A stretch of DNA of 38,523 nucleotides from the IMG/VR virus record IMGVR_UViG_3300045738_002446, positions 1 to 38,523 of that record; one strand, given 5' to 3'. The notes under the pieces were generated by a model. The model saw nothing but the letters and a program-made list of their open reading frames with translations. It did not search any database and was not told the origin of the DNA. How positions within the stretch are numbered: position 1 is the stretch's first letter; each line of letters opens with the position of its first letter. This stretch comes from a virus. Positions 30,470 to 37,686 of this stretch are shown piece after piece. The position numbers and the translations under genes are program-made.

Positions 30470-31187
30470 ATGTTTGTTTTGCTTTTTTGGTCTTTTTCCC
30501 TTGCTTTTCAGGTTGGGTTTGTTCCTGTAGCCTTTTGGTAAAGAAAGCTGGGTTACGCTCTCTAGCTAGCTTTTCATAAATTATGTATGGTTCTATACCA
30601 CCAAACCTGTTCTTTTCAGGAAAGCAGATAAAATCTTTAACAAACAAACCTAAACCACCATCGAACACTATTTGTTCTGATATTCTTTTTTTGAACACTC
30701 CGTTTTTAGTAGAGTGTGCTATAAAGATTAAGGCTTTTTTATTGGCATATTTCTTCTTTAAAAACAGGTAATCATCCCAGCTAAAACCTGTATAATCTAC
30801 AGAGTCTATAAAAATGTACTTTGGGCTATTTTTTTTACTTAAATAATTGTCTAAATCTTCTAATAGGCTTACGTTATCGCCTTTATTAGCAATGGGGTCT
30901 ATAATGTAGAACTTGCCATTTTTTTCGCTCATTTTGTTTCTAGTTGTGGCTCTTTGTAAATCGAAGCCATGCCCTTGCTCGTAACTTAACCAAGCAACCT
31001 TGCCAAATTGTGTTAACTCTTTGGCAAGTTGTATGCAAAATTCTGTTTTTCCATTACCACTAAAGCCATAAATAACTGCTATAAAAAGCTGTGCTAATTC
31101 ACCCAGCAAACCTTTAAATTTGCTGTTTTTTAAGTTTAATAGTTTAAAGGTTTTTTGGTGGAATTGTACTACGCCTAATACTTTCAT
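30468..31187 (-). CDS. RecA-like ATPase, phage replication/recombination
   Basis: The 239-residue protein has Walker A at about 41-48 (GFSGNGKTE) and a Walker B YIFIDSVDYTG, with LSYEQGHGFDL between them, as in RecA/Sak4-type phage ATPases. The hydrophobic VAWLSYEQGHG segment is a frequent feature of this Bacteroidota phage family. The C-terminal 30 residues are Lys/Gln-rich and disordered. A role in strand annealing, or as a partner in transposition or replication, is inferred; it is distinct from the MuB-like protein. The gene is preceded by a 52-residue gene with no gap. Confidence 0.7.
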   Translation of the reverse strand: MKVLGVVQFHQKTFKLLNLKNSKFKGLLGELAQLFIAVIYGFSGNGKTEFCIQLAKELTQFGKVAWLSYEQGHGFDLQRATTRNKMSEKNGKFYIIDPIANKGDNVSLLEDLDNYLSKKNSPKYIFIDSVDYTGFSWDDYLFLKKKYANKKALIFIAHSTKNGVFKKRISEQIVFDGGLGLFVKDFICFPEKNRFGGIEPYIIYEKLARERNPAFFTKRLQEQTQPEKQGKKTKKAKQT

Positions 31188-31346
31188 TTATGCTTGTTTT
31201 TCTAAAGTTGCTATATGTTTTTCTGCTTGCGCTGTTTCTGTTTGTGTTAAAAATTTACCATGCCATTTGCCACTCATATCTTGGTACACTAGCTTGCCAT
31301 TTACTGTAAATCTTTCTTCAGATATTGATTTAATTATTATTGCCAT
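31188..31346 (-). CDS. Micro-protein of 52 residues
   Basis: ATG at 31346 overlaps the stop of the preceding micro-gene (TAATG), and the stop (31188-31190) abuts the ATPase ATG at 31187. The protein (MAIIIKSISEERFTVNGKLV...) has a beta-hairpin-like first half and a helical second half (TAQAEKHIATLEK). Perfect packing between two genes supports reality. Function unknown. Confidence 0.6.
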   Translation of the reverse strand: MAIIIKSISEERFTVNGKLVYQDMSGKWHGKFLTQTETAQAEKHIATLEKQA

Positions 31347-31435
31347 TAGTCTAAATAGTTATTAGGTTTTTGTTCTTGTTTTACGAGGTATAGCACTAAA
31401 GCTATACTTACTGCTGTTATTAGTACTGGTGTCAT
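31346..31435 (-). CDS. 29-residue single-TM micro-protein
   Basis: ATG at 31435 gives MTPVLITAVSIALVLYLVKQ plus EQKPNNYLD, a single hydrophobic helix with a polar tail. Its TAA overlaps the ATG of the next gene, and its own ATG lies just after the stop of the two-TM gene upstream. Phage early regions often carry such membrane peptides; short length makes the call tentative. Confidence 0.5.
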   Translation of the reverse strand: MTPVLITAVSIALVLYLVKQEQKPNNYLD

Positions 31436-31439
31436 AAGC

Positions 31440-31604
31440 TTAATCTACAAAATGAGCTGCTACAACCACAATTAATGCAAATGATACTATTGATTTTAGA
31501 AGTATCATAAAGGTTACAAACCCCCATATAAAAGCTAGTGTTAAGCCAATTAAAATTATAAATAATACCAATACAGATGCTGCTATAATGTTGTCTATTT
31601 CCAT
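31440..31604 (-). CDS. 54-residue two-TM protein
   Basis: ATG at 31604 gives MEIDNIIAASVLVLFIILIG..., with two hydrophobic helices (about 5-31 and 32-50) and a short end HFVD. It lies 2 bp after the DUF3164 gene and 4 bp before the next micro-gene ATG, which supports it over the overlapping 83-residue frame. Small early membrane proteins like this can modify the host envelope; the role here is unknown. Confidence 0.6.
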   Translation of the reverse strand: MEIDNIIAASVLVLFIILIGLTLAFIWGFVTFMILLKSIVSFALIVVVAAHFVD

Positions 31605-31606
31605 GA

Positions 31607-32266
31607 TTATAAGCTTGAAAATGATAAGTTAATATTCTGCCATTTATCGCCTTCAGCTGGTCTGTGTAATAATTGGTAGCCATAGCCTTTCATTACATTG
31701 CTGTAGCCTTCTTTTACCAGTTTAATACCTTCTACCCATCTGTTATCTGTAGAAAAATCATCATGCTTTAAAAGCTCCATAACTCTACTGTGTTCTAGGT
31801 CGCCATTTTCGTTTCGTATCATAAAGCCCATTAGCAAATCGTAGGTTTTTACATCACGTTTTTTAACTACATCACCTAAGAAATCTTTTAAGAGTAAGAC
31901 TCCTTTTTCTGCTCGTTCATCCCAAGTTGGTTCTGTATCTCTACGCCTTACTATTCGCATATCACCATCAGCATTGGTAATACTAAAACCACCTTTAGAG
32001 TTGCTTCTTATATCACCATAACTAGCAAGTTTTTCGTGTTGTTTTACCATTAATTCTGCTAAACCTTCTTTAAAGTATTTAAGAAGTTCTGCTAACTCTT
32101 CTGCTGCTTCAATAGCTTCTAAAATGTTAGCATCTCTATCTTCTATATAGGCTTTGCGCTCTTTATCTCGCTTTCTTTTTTCTGCTTTTTTACGTGATAA
32201 GTAAAGTTGCTCTAGTTCTTTTGAACTCATTTCAGATACTGGTTTTTCTACGGTTTGTGTACTCAT
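31607..32266 (-). CDS. DUF3164 protein (transposable phage early gene)
   Basis: The 219-residue product matches the layout of DUF3164, which occurs in Mu-like phages: a charged N-terminal helix (SRKKAEKRKRDKERKAYIED), then FKEGLAELMVKQHEKLASYG, a GGFSITNADGDMRIVRRRD turn and a late LLHRPAEGDKWQNINL. The function of the family is unknown; some databases call it a sulfate transporter, which is not supported. Its presence in the early operon is a marker of transposable phages. Confidence 0.8.
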   Translation of the reverse strand: MSTQTVEKPVSEMSSKELEQLYLSRKKAEKRKRDKERKAYIEDRDANILEAIEAAEELAELLKYFKEGLAELMVKQHEKLASYGDIRSNSKGGFSITNADGDMRIVRRRDTEPTWDERAEKGVLLLKDFLGDVVKKRDVKTYDLLMGFMIRNENGDLEHSRVMELLKHDDFSTDNRWVEGIKLVKEGYSNVMKGYGYQLLHRPAEGDKWQNINLSFSSL

Positions 32267-32268
32267 TT

Positions 32269-32685
32269 TTAATTTATTTTTAGATTAGTAATATACTCTT
32301 GTGTTTCTTCTACTTCTGCCAAGCGTTCTAGCTTTTCTTCTCTTATTTTTTGGTCTTGGCATGGGTTGTTAATTAGCCAGCTTTCTAGCTCTGTTTTAGT
32401 CTTTTCTAAATAGTTTGTAAAACTCATTTTTACGGTTTTAAATTTTTCTTGAACGTCTTTATAGTGCTTAATTTCAAAGGTTATTTTCTTAATATTGTGG
32501 TAAACTGCGGTTCTTTCTCTATTTATAGAATAGGCTATTTTACTAGGCTTTTCTTTTGGTTTGTTTAATAAAAGTGTAACCATTCTAGCAGCTTCAGGGC
32601 GTTTACCTTGCTTTGATTTACAAAGTATATCTGAAACTGTTAAACCATAAGCTTCTGCTACTATTTTTAATATGATATTATCCAT
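32269..32685 (-). CDS. DnaA domain IV-like DNA-binding protein
   Basis: Residues 1-70 of this 138-residue protein have the pattern of the C-terminal DNA-binding domain of DnaA: VAEAYGLTVSDILCKSKQGK, then EAARMVTLLL, and the helix-turn-helix KIAYSINRERTAVYHNIKKI, where the RERTAVYHN part matches the DnaA signature (R-x-x-S/T-V-x-H). The AAA+ domain is absent. The remainder is a helical C-terminus. It may bind DnaA-box-like sites in the phage or host genome to control replication initiation. It overlaps the next gene upstream by 8 bp. Confidence 0.65.
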   Translation of the reverse strand: MDNIILKIVAEAYGLTVSDILCKSKQGKRPEAARMVTLLLNKPKEKPSKIAYSINRERTAVYHNIKKITFEIKHYKDVQEKFKTVKMSFTNYLEKTKTELESWLINNPCQDQKIREEKLERLAEVEETQEYITNLKIN

Positions 32686-33091
32686 TTACCACCTCTTTAT
32701 TTGTTCTACCTATAAACCTACAATAGCTGGCTCTCATGGTTTCTTTGTGTGGCGAAAACAGTATAGAGTTTGCTTTATGGTATTGCATGTAGGTACTTTC
32801 TATGCGCTCTTTTCTATAGATGCTTTGAGGTAGTTTTTTACCTGTAGCCATAACATCTTTTAAAAACTGCATATCTCTTTTTACCCATTGATTTTTCCAC
32901 CAGTTCCAAAAGGTTTTCATGTACACTAGCTCTCTAGCAGACTGAAAATCGCTACCTAGTTCATCTTTTAAATAGGTATAACCCATTGCTTCCTGAAAAT
33001 GGCAGAAAGTGCTGTTATTCCAGCCCAAAAGTGTTTCTATTTGGCTTTTTACTTGCTGGTTTTCTTTACGTATTTGGTCTAAATGTGTCAT
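32678..33091 (-). CDS. Hypothetical early phage protein
   Basis: The 137-residue product is helical, rich in aromatics (YMKTFWNWWKNQWVKRDMQF in the middle) and has no recognised motif. It lies between the MuB-like ATPase gene (2 bp) and the DnaA-like gene (8-bp overlap), so a role in transposition or replication is likely by position only. Confidence 0.55.
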   Translation of the reverse strand: MTHLDQIRKENQQVKSQIETLLGWNNSTFCHFQEAMGYTYLKDELGSDFQSARELVYMKTFWNWWKNQWVKRDMQFLKDVMATGKKLPQSIYRKERIESTYMQYHKANSILFSPHKETMRASYCRFIGRTNKEVVNG

Positions 33092-33093
33092 GG

Positions 33094-33942
33094 TTATTGC
33101 TTTTTTAAGTGAGCATGAACATCATTACGTATTACACGTACATCGTAATTACAGCTGTTAAATATTTCTGTAATTAGTAAATCATCTGTTAAGCCATTGG
33201 CTCTACATATCTTTTTAGCATCATTTAAGTTGATTTTAGGCACTTCTAAGAAAATCTGACCTATTCTACTGTAAATCTCTTGAAAGCCTTTTTTACCTGT
33301 ATCTACGCCATTCTGTATAAAAGACTGTAGATAGTGAGTAGCTTGTATAATTAAGCCACATTTACCTTCTAAGGCATTAAATAAGCTGATAAAGAAGTAC
33401 AGCACTTTTCTGTCTAGCTTATCTGCTTCATCTATAATAATTACAGGGTTTTTAAGCTTTAAAAGATGCTTTACAATTTCTTTCATTAGTGTACTTATTC
33501 TACCACTATATATTCTTACACCCATAGCTTCACAGATAGCTTCTAAAAAATCTCTACTGGTAAAGTATTCATGGCAGCTTATTACAAAAACATTATTGGT
33601 TTCTGTTCTTAATACAGATTTAGATTTGCACCCACCAGCAATACCTACCAAACCTTTTACGCTAGAGTTTTCAGCTGCATCTTGTATTACTTTTTCTATA
33701 AAAATACTGGGTCTTATAGCCACATATTGCCATTCGCCTTTTTTAGATACTTGGTTTTTAATGTTTTGCCACATGGTATCTGCCACTTTTTCGTGTTTGT
33801 TATTTAACACGTTACTAATGGTAGCATTACTAACACCACTAAGGATTTGGCTGGCTTTATTGGCTGAACCATCTGCCATGTTTTGCACGTAGTTGTACAA
33901 GTCGTTTGTGATTTTCTTTTTTTGTTCGTCTAAAATTTCCAT
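33094..33942 (-). CDS. MuB-like AAA+ transposition ATPase
   Basis: The 282-residue protein has an N-terminal HTH (about 18-50, SANKASQILSGVSNATISNV) as in MuB, then an ATPase core with a P-loop GIAGGCKS at residues 100-107, Walker B VIIIDEADKLD, and a C-terminal helical lid. MuB picks the target DNA and activates MuA. The P-loop is unusual: Cys105 takes the place of the usual Gly before Lys106-Ser107. It lies downstream of the transposase gene with one small gene between. Whether ATPase activity is retained is unknown. Confidence 0.8.
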   Translation of the reverse strand: MEILDEQKKKITNDLYNYVQNMADGSANKASQILSGVSNATISNVLNNKHEKVADTMWQNIKNQVSKKGEWQYVAIRPSIFIEKVIQDAAENSSVKGLVGIAGGCKSKSVLRTETNNVFVISCHEYFTSRDFLEAICEAMGVRIYSGRISTLMKEIVKHLLKLKNPVIIIDEADKLDRKVLYFFISLFNALEGKCGLIIQATHYLQSFIQNGVDTGKKGFQEIYSRIGQIFLEVPKINLNDAKKICRANGLTDDLLITEIFNSCNYDVRVIRNDVHAHLKKQ

Positions 33943-34010
33943 TTTTGTATTTGTATTTAATTACAGTTAATTGCGTAGTAGCTTTTCGTAGAAGCTGCTG
34001 CGCTTTTTTA

Positions 34011-34196
34011 TTATGATTTTCGATATAGTGGTATAGTTCCATTAATTGCATCTACAGCTTCGCCTAAAAGCTTATTAGTTTTTTCATAACCAATTTCTTC
34101 TACTACTTTACCTATAAAAAGTTGCTTAATTAATTTATCAGCATTTATACTTTCTTTTGTAGCTTCAAATTCAATTGTAACTGGTGATTGTTTCAT
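34011..34196 (-). CDS. Small protein between transposase and MuB-like genes
   Basis: The 61-residue product (MKQSPVTIEFEATKESINAD...) starts at ATG 34196, just after the transposase stop; a TTG at 34223 is less likely. It is acidic, with a helix LIKQLFIGKVVEEIGYEKTN and a C-terminal ending IPLYRKS. No family is recognised. The position suggests a transposition or early-control role. Confidence 0.5.
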   Translation of the reverse strand: MKQSPVTIEFEATKESINADKLIKQLFIGKVVEEIGYEKTNKLLGEAVDAINGTIPLYRKS

Positions 34197-34200
34197 AATT

Positions 34201-36222
34201 CTATCTATTTCTAATTTGTTCAAATGGGTCTACTTCTTCTTCATCATCTACAGGCAGTTCAATTACTTTAGCACCATTGTTTTTGGCAGTAATTAATTGC
34301 TGGTCTTTGTAAGTAATTTCTTTAACTAATACCCCAGCTTGTAGTCTGCTTTCTGCATCTATACCAGCTCTGTCTAGTAAAGCTTGTTTTTCTTCAGAAA
34401 AACCTTGTATGTAAGGCATTATTACCTTTTTTTCTTCTAAACGTGCCTTAATTAAGGCAGCAGTACCTTCTTTATAATCTGCAAGAGCTGCTGGGTTTTT
34501 TATGTATTTATGGGCTACAAAGCGTAGTTTATCGCCATCTGTAAGCAGCACACTATCTAAGTTGGCATCATCATAAATAACATTCATTTTTTTACCAATA
34601 TATTTAGCTATTTGCCATTGGCTTAACTCGTAAACATGCTCTTTTTTACCTATTTTAACTCTTATACCATCTTTGGTAATGGCGTTTTTTTGTAGGTCTA
34701 AACTGTTAGGCTTTAGGTTGCGTTTACCAAATATTAAGAAACGTTGTTCTTCAGATAGCAAACGTTTTTTGCTTTTATCGCTTTCATAAAACGCCTGTAG
34801 CCATTCTTCTTTACGTGTTAAATCAGACCCTTTTCGTTTTGTATTACGCATTGCTTCTATAAACAAGTGTATTGCTTTTGGGGCTTGGTCTACGTGTGGG
34901 AAATCTTTGGTTTTTAGGGTTTCAGAATTTAATCGCTGTTTAGCTGTAATGTTATGCCCAGCATAGTTTTTAGGGAAAGCTTGTTTAAGTATTTTGTGCC
35001 AAGTACTACCAAAAGACTGCTCTATATAGTTAGAGCCTTTGGTTTGCAATCCTGAAGCAAAATAGGTAGATGTACTGTTGTAAAACTGCTCTATTTCTGT
35101 GGTGTTTTTACCACTTATACCCCATCTATCAGTTTGCAACTGCTGCCATATATAATTATCTCCTGTAAGCTCCTGTATATGCCTGTGTGCGTTTCTAAAA
35201 GCTTCTTTTACTACGTCTTTTGTAATGGTGTTACCCCAAGCATAACCTAGTATGTAATCATTATAGGCATCAATAACCACATAAATAGCTGGTCTGTACC
35301 AGTCTGTTTTTGGTGCGCCTTTAAAGTAAACATCCCAGTTATTATCATCACCATTAATTAGTAGAAGTGGGGCAGAAGGTCTTTCTCTTTGGGTGTTTTT
35401 AGTGTATTTACTAATGGTTTTAGAAACTCCATCACGTTCTACAGACAATTCTAAATGCCATTTTTTACGCCAGTAGCCTACAGCTTCAGGTGTAATAGGT
35501 TCGCCACCAAATTCCTTACAATATTTAGCATATTCTTCAGCTACAGTAGTATCTGCATGCTTGTTACGTAAAGAAAGCAGTTTAAACAGGTATGCTTTAG
35601 CAGTTTCATCACTTACTTTAGCACTATAGCTGTTTCCAAACTTATGCGTTTCTACTAAAGTTTCATACCCATTTTTGGTATATTCTTTTAATTTTGGTAG
35701 CAAATGCTTACGTGTTGCTGGCAGTTTTACGCCTTTAACTTTAATAAGCTCAAAAACAGCTTTCCAAAATTCCATTATAGATATGTTAAACTCTTTTTTA
35801 AGTGTAGTTTTATCTGCTGTAAGCTCCTGTAGCATGTTTAGCCAGTTAGCAGCTGTAGTATATCTGCTTACATAGTTAATCTGTGGCTTGCCATTTAAAT
35901 CTGTATCAGTAGCTGGCAGCTTTAACCCATTAGGTAACACATAGCTAGTATAAAAATCTTGTGCAGCTTGGTCGTGCTTTATTGCGTTTAGTAAAGGCTG
36001 TTTTAAAGCGTATTTGTAAGGGCAACCATACAAATCTTGTACGTTTTGCTTGTGTTTGCTAGATAAACTCTCATAATCAACAAACACAGTTCTTCCATTA
36101 CCCCCTACACCAAATACCTCAATATTACCTTTACCCCTATGATAATCATAGTTTTTCTTACTCATAACACTAGGCACAAGCTCTTTAAATTCTAAACACA
36201 AAGAATTGTTTATATACTGCAT
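34201..36222 (-). CDS. MuA-like DDE transposase
   Basis: The 673-residue protein has an rve/RNase H-like catalytic core with Asp292 (in NGDDNNWDVYF), Asp365 (in QTDRWGIS) and Glu401 (in NYIEQSFG), the three metal ligands of DDE transposases. The N-terminal 270 residues are DNA-binding, with a winged-HTH-like start (MSKKNYDYHRGKGNIEVFG). Residues about 515-590 fit the Mu transposase C-terminal beta-barrel domain (DGIRVKIGKKEHVYELS). It integrates and replicates the phage by transposition. Its ATG overlaps the stop of the preceding HTH gene, and it is the second gene of the early operon. Confidence 0.9.
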   Translation of the reverse strand: MQYINNSLCLEFKELVPSVMSKKNYDYHRGKGNIEVFGVGGNGRTVFVDYESLSSKHKQNVQDLYGCPYKYALKQPLLNAIKHDQAAQDFYTSYVLPNGLKLPATDTDLNGKPQINYVSRYTTAANWLNMLQELTADKTTLKKEFNISIMEFWKAVFELIKVKGVKLPATRKHLLPKLKEYTKNGYETLVETHKFGNSYSAKVSDETAKAYLFKLLSLRNKHADTTVAEEYAKYCKEFGGEPITPEAVGYWRKKWHLELSVERDGVSKTISKYTKNTQRERPSAPLLLINGDDNNWDVYFKGAPKTDWYRPAIYVVIDAYNDYILGYAWGNTITKDVVKEAFRNAHRHIQELTGDNYIWQQLQTDRWGISGKNTTEIEQFYNSTSTYFASGLQTKGSNYIEQSFGSTWHKILKQAFPKNYAGHNITAKQRLNSETLKTKDFPHVDQAPKAIHLFIEAMRNTKRKGSDLTRKEEWLQAFYESDKSKKRLLSEEQRFLIFGKRNLKPNSLDLQKNAITKDGIRVKIGKKEHVYELSQWQIAKYIGKKMNVIYDDANLDSVLLTDGDKLRFVAHKYIKNPAALADYKEGTAALIKARLEEKKVIMPYIQGFSEEKQALLDRAGIDAESRLQAGVLVKEITYKDQQLITAKNNGAKVIELPVDDEEEVDPFEQIRNR

Positions 36223-36452
36223 TATGCTGGTAGTTTTACGATTTCCTTTAACTGCTTAATAAATAAAGATTGATTTTGAGCAGCAGCTATATCTATACTT
36301 TTAATAATCTGCGCCTTTTCACCTAGAATATTTACCCCTGATGTTTCAGCAGTTCTAACCTTCTTTACATAGCTTTCAGATACGTTAGCTATATCAGCTA
36401 TTACTTTAGCTTCTAATGGGTAGTTTTTGCGACCTTTGGTTTTTTTATTCAT
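36222..36452 (-). CDS. Small HTH protein, Ner-like early regulator
   Basis: The 76-residue product (MNKKTKGRKNYPLEAKVIAD...) has a basic start and a helix-turn-helix with IADIANVSESYVKKVR as the recognition part. As first gene of the early operon, downstream of the operator region and divergent to the repressor, it is in the place of Ner of Mu or Cro of lambda. A start at the TTG at 36467 is less likely. It probably represses early or repressor transcription after induction. Confidence 0.65.
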   Translation of the reverse strand: MNKKTKGRKNYPLEAKVIADIANVSESYVKKVRTAETSGVNILGEKAQIIKSIDIAAAQNQSLFIKQLKEIVKLPA

Positions 36453-36490
36453 ATATTTGTTGCTCAATATTATACTTTGAGGTACAAAGA

Positions 36491-36507
36491 TATACTTTTT
36501 TAGTATA
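36491..36507. promoter_or_regulatory. Operator O1 (repressor binding site)
   Basis: TATACTTTTTTAGTATA is a perfect 17-bp palindrome with 6-bp arms and a 5-bp T spacer, lying between the -33 and -7 boxes of the early promoter. Confidence 0.75.
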
Positions 36508-36511
36508 TTTG
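36504..36511 (+). promoter_or_regulatory. Candidate -7 box of the repressor promoter
   Basis: TATATTTG reads as a TAnnTTTG -7 element for the + strand, about 30 bp before the repressor ATG. A TTTG 24 bp upstream is too far for the usual spacing, so this promoter is weak or activator-dependent. Confidence 0.5.
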
Positions 36512-36521
36512 CAAACCAAAA

Positions 36522-36538
36522 TATACTTTTTTAGTATT
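36522..36538. promoter_or_regulatory. Operator O2 (repressor binding site)
   Basis: ATACT-TTTTT-AGTAT recurs here, centred 31 bp from O1, so the two sites lie nearly on the same helix face. It lies directly before the repressor ATG and may mediate autoregulation. A related site, CTTTG-AGGTA-CAAAG, occurs at 36475-36489. Confidence 0.7.
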
Positions 36539-36541
36539 ATT

Positions 36542-37231
36542 ATGAATGTTTTTGATAAAATAAAGATAGCTAGAGAGTTACTAGGGCAGACACAGACTAC
36601 GTTTGCTCGAAATGTAGGCGCGACTCAAAAAGATGTATCAAAAATAGAGCAAGGCAGTAAAAAATTTATTCCAAATGAGTATATTGAATATCTGATAAAA
36701 GAGAATTTTGATATAAATACTCTTTTTAATAGTAATTTGGAACTAAAAAGAAAAAATGACAATAATTTAGTTACAGAACCTACTCAAATATATAAGTCAA
36801 AAACAGATAGAGATATAGACCTACAAACTATACCTCTATATAGTTTAGAGTCTGTAGCTGGTATTACACCTGTTTTTACTGATTTATCCAGCCAAGACCC
36901 TATAGATTATTTACACATACCCAATGCCCCAAAGTGCGATGGCGCACTTTATAATACTGGTGATAGTATGTACCCCTTACTTAAAAGTGGTGATATTTTA
37001 GCATATAAGATAATTAAAGATATACCAGCAGATATTTACTGGGGGCAGAAATACATACTTTATTTAGATATTGGTGGCGATACTTACATGACTACAAAAT
37101 TTGTTAAAAAAGGCAAAGATGATAACCATATACTACTGGTTTCTGCCAATAAACACCATGAAGATAAAGAGGTGCATTTATCTAAAATAAAAGCACTGGC
37201 AAATATTAAAATTTCCATCAGATTAGACTAA
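36542..37231 (+). CDS. CI/LexA-type self-cleaving repressor
   Basis: The 229-residue protein has an N-terminal HTH (ARELLGQTQTTFARNVGATQ, residues 10-29, followed by KDVSKIEQGSKKF) and a C-terminal S24 peptidase domain with catalytic Ser142 (GDSMYPLLKSGD) and Lys186. Ala106-Gly107 (SVAGITP) is a plausible self-cleavage site, 36 residues before Ser142, matching the LexA spacing. It should maintain lysogeny and be cleaved upon SOS induction. An upstream extension of the frame to 36416 crosses the promoter and is not used. It diverges from the transposase operon across the operator region. Confidence 0.9.
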   Translation: MNVFDKIKIARELLGQTQTTFARNVGATQKDVSKIEQGSKKFIPNEYIEYLIKENFDINTLFNSNLELKRKNDNNLVTEPTQIYKSKTDRDIDLQTIPLYSLESVAGITPVFTDLSSQDPIDYLHIPNAPKCDGALYNTGDSMYPLLKSGDILAYKIIKDIPADIYWGQKYILYLDIGGDTYMTTKFVKKGKDDNHILLVSANKHHEDKEVHLSKIKALANIKISIRLD

Positions 37232-37249
37232 AAAAAAGGCATCTACCCT

Positions 37250-37272
37250 AAACCCACCTAAAGGGTTTTACA
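37250..37272 (+). terminator. Weak terminator after repressor gene
   Basis: AAACCC (37250-37255), loop ACCTAAA, GGGTTT (37263-37268), then TTA. The stem has only six base pairs and a short T-run. Confidence 0.4.
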
Positions 37273-37333
37273 CACTTAACATAACAGTAACTACATCTAC
37301 CCAAAGCCCAAAAACACCATTTTTAGCCAAAAA

Positions 37334-37366
37334 CTATACCCAAAAACTATACCCAGCCCTATACCC
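37334..37366. repeat. Three CTATACCC iteron-like repeats
   Basis: CTATACCC occurs at 37334-37341, 37347-37354 and 37359-37366, separated by 13 and 12 bp. Such spacing suggests a protein-binding array, such as further repressor or integration-host-factor-like sites. Confidence 0.6.
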
Positions 37367-37496
37367 AACTACCATATTTTAGCACTTTTAGCATACTATT
37401 AGAAAATCAATAATTTTAAAAATGCCAGCAAATATCTAACCTATTTAAAAGGCTTTTAAACCCATTTAAACACTTAACAGTACTAAGTGCATGCAG

Positions 37497-37657
37497 TTTT
37501 CGGCAAAACATATAAGAAGGTTATTTAAAGGTCTTGAAGATGGTTTTAAAATATTCCATTCACATTCAACCACATTTAACAAAATAAGACATCTTGTTTT
37601 TCGGCAAAAATATAAGAAACCTTTATTTTATAGGGTTTTTGGGCAAAATTATATTAC
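37497..37657. repeat. Candidate transposase-binding repeats at the left phage end
   Basis: TTTTCGGCAAAA plus C/A and ATATAAGAA starts at 37497 and 37598; a degenerate copy, TTTTTGGGCAAAATTATATTA, starts about 37636. Spacings are about 101 and 39 bp. They lie within 200 bp of the host junction. MuA also recognises three spaced sites at its left end. Confidence 0.55.
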
Positions 37658-37686
37658 TCTTTTTAGGACTATTAGTTTTTATGCCC

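Larger units (their letters stand above)
36485..36515 (-). promoter_or_regulatory. Early promoter of the transposase operon
   Basis: On the minus strand TTTG (36512-36515) is followed after exactly 19 bp by TATCTTTG (36485-36492). This is a full match to the Bacteroidota consensus of TTTG at -33 and TAnnTTTG at -7. The start codon of the first gene is at 36452, so the leader is short. The repressor operator lies between the two boxes. Confidence 0.8.
196..37686. mobile_element. Mu-like transposable prophage (approximate limits)
   Basis: The segment contains a MuA-like DDE transposase, MuB-like ATPase, CI-type repressor, DUF3164, gp16-like, gp36-like, gp29/gp30-like, gpG-like and full capsid and tail genes, in the order expected of a transposable phage with siphovirus-type tail. 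The left phage end lies near 37690, where host coding sequence stops abruptly. The other end lies somewhere left of the lysis genes, perhaps within 196-320 or beyond the window. Neither terminus nor the expected short target duplication was identified, so the limits are approximate. Confidence 0.75.
37232..37686. other. Noncoding left-end region of the phage
   Basis: About 455 bp without a convincing gene. It contains a weak terminator (AAACCC/GGGTTT, 37250-37268) after the repressor gene, three CTATACCC iterons (37334-37366), and three copies of a TTTTCGGCAAAA-type motif (37497-37657). The last lie within about 200 bp of the host junction. In Mu, the region between the repressor gene and the left end contains the transposase-binding sites. 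Confidence 0.6.

Noticed and set aside
31432-31683. 83-residue minus-strand frame
   Set aside because: Low-complexity, Cys-rich shadow sequence that overlaps DUF3164; the 54-residue two-TM frame in another register is much better.
33857-34051. 64-residue minus-strand frame across the MuB-like gene start
   Set aside because: Its second half is an out-of-frame reading of the MuB-like gene; only the first 35 codons lie in the spacer, with no family likeness.
36416-36541. N-terminal extension of the repressor
   Set aside because: It would translate through the early promoter and operators; the HTH domain begins at the ATG at 36542.
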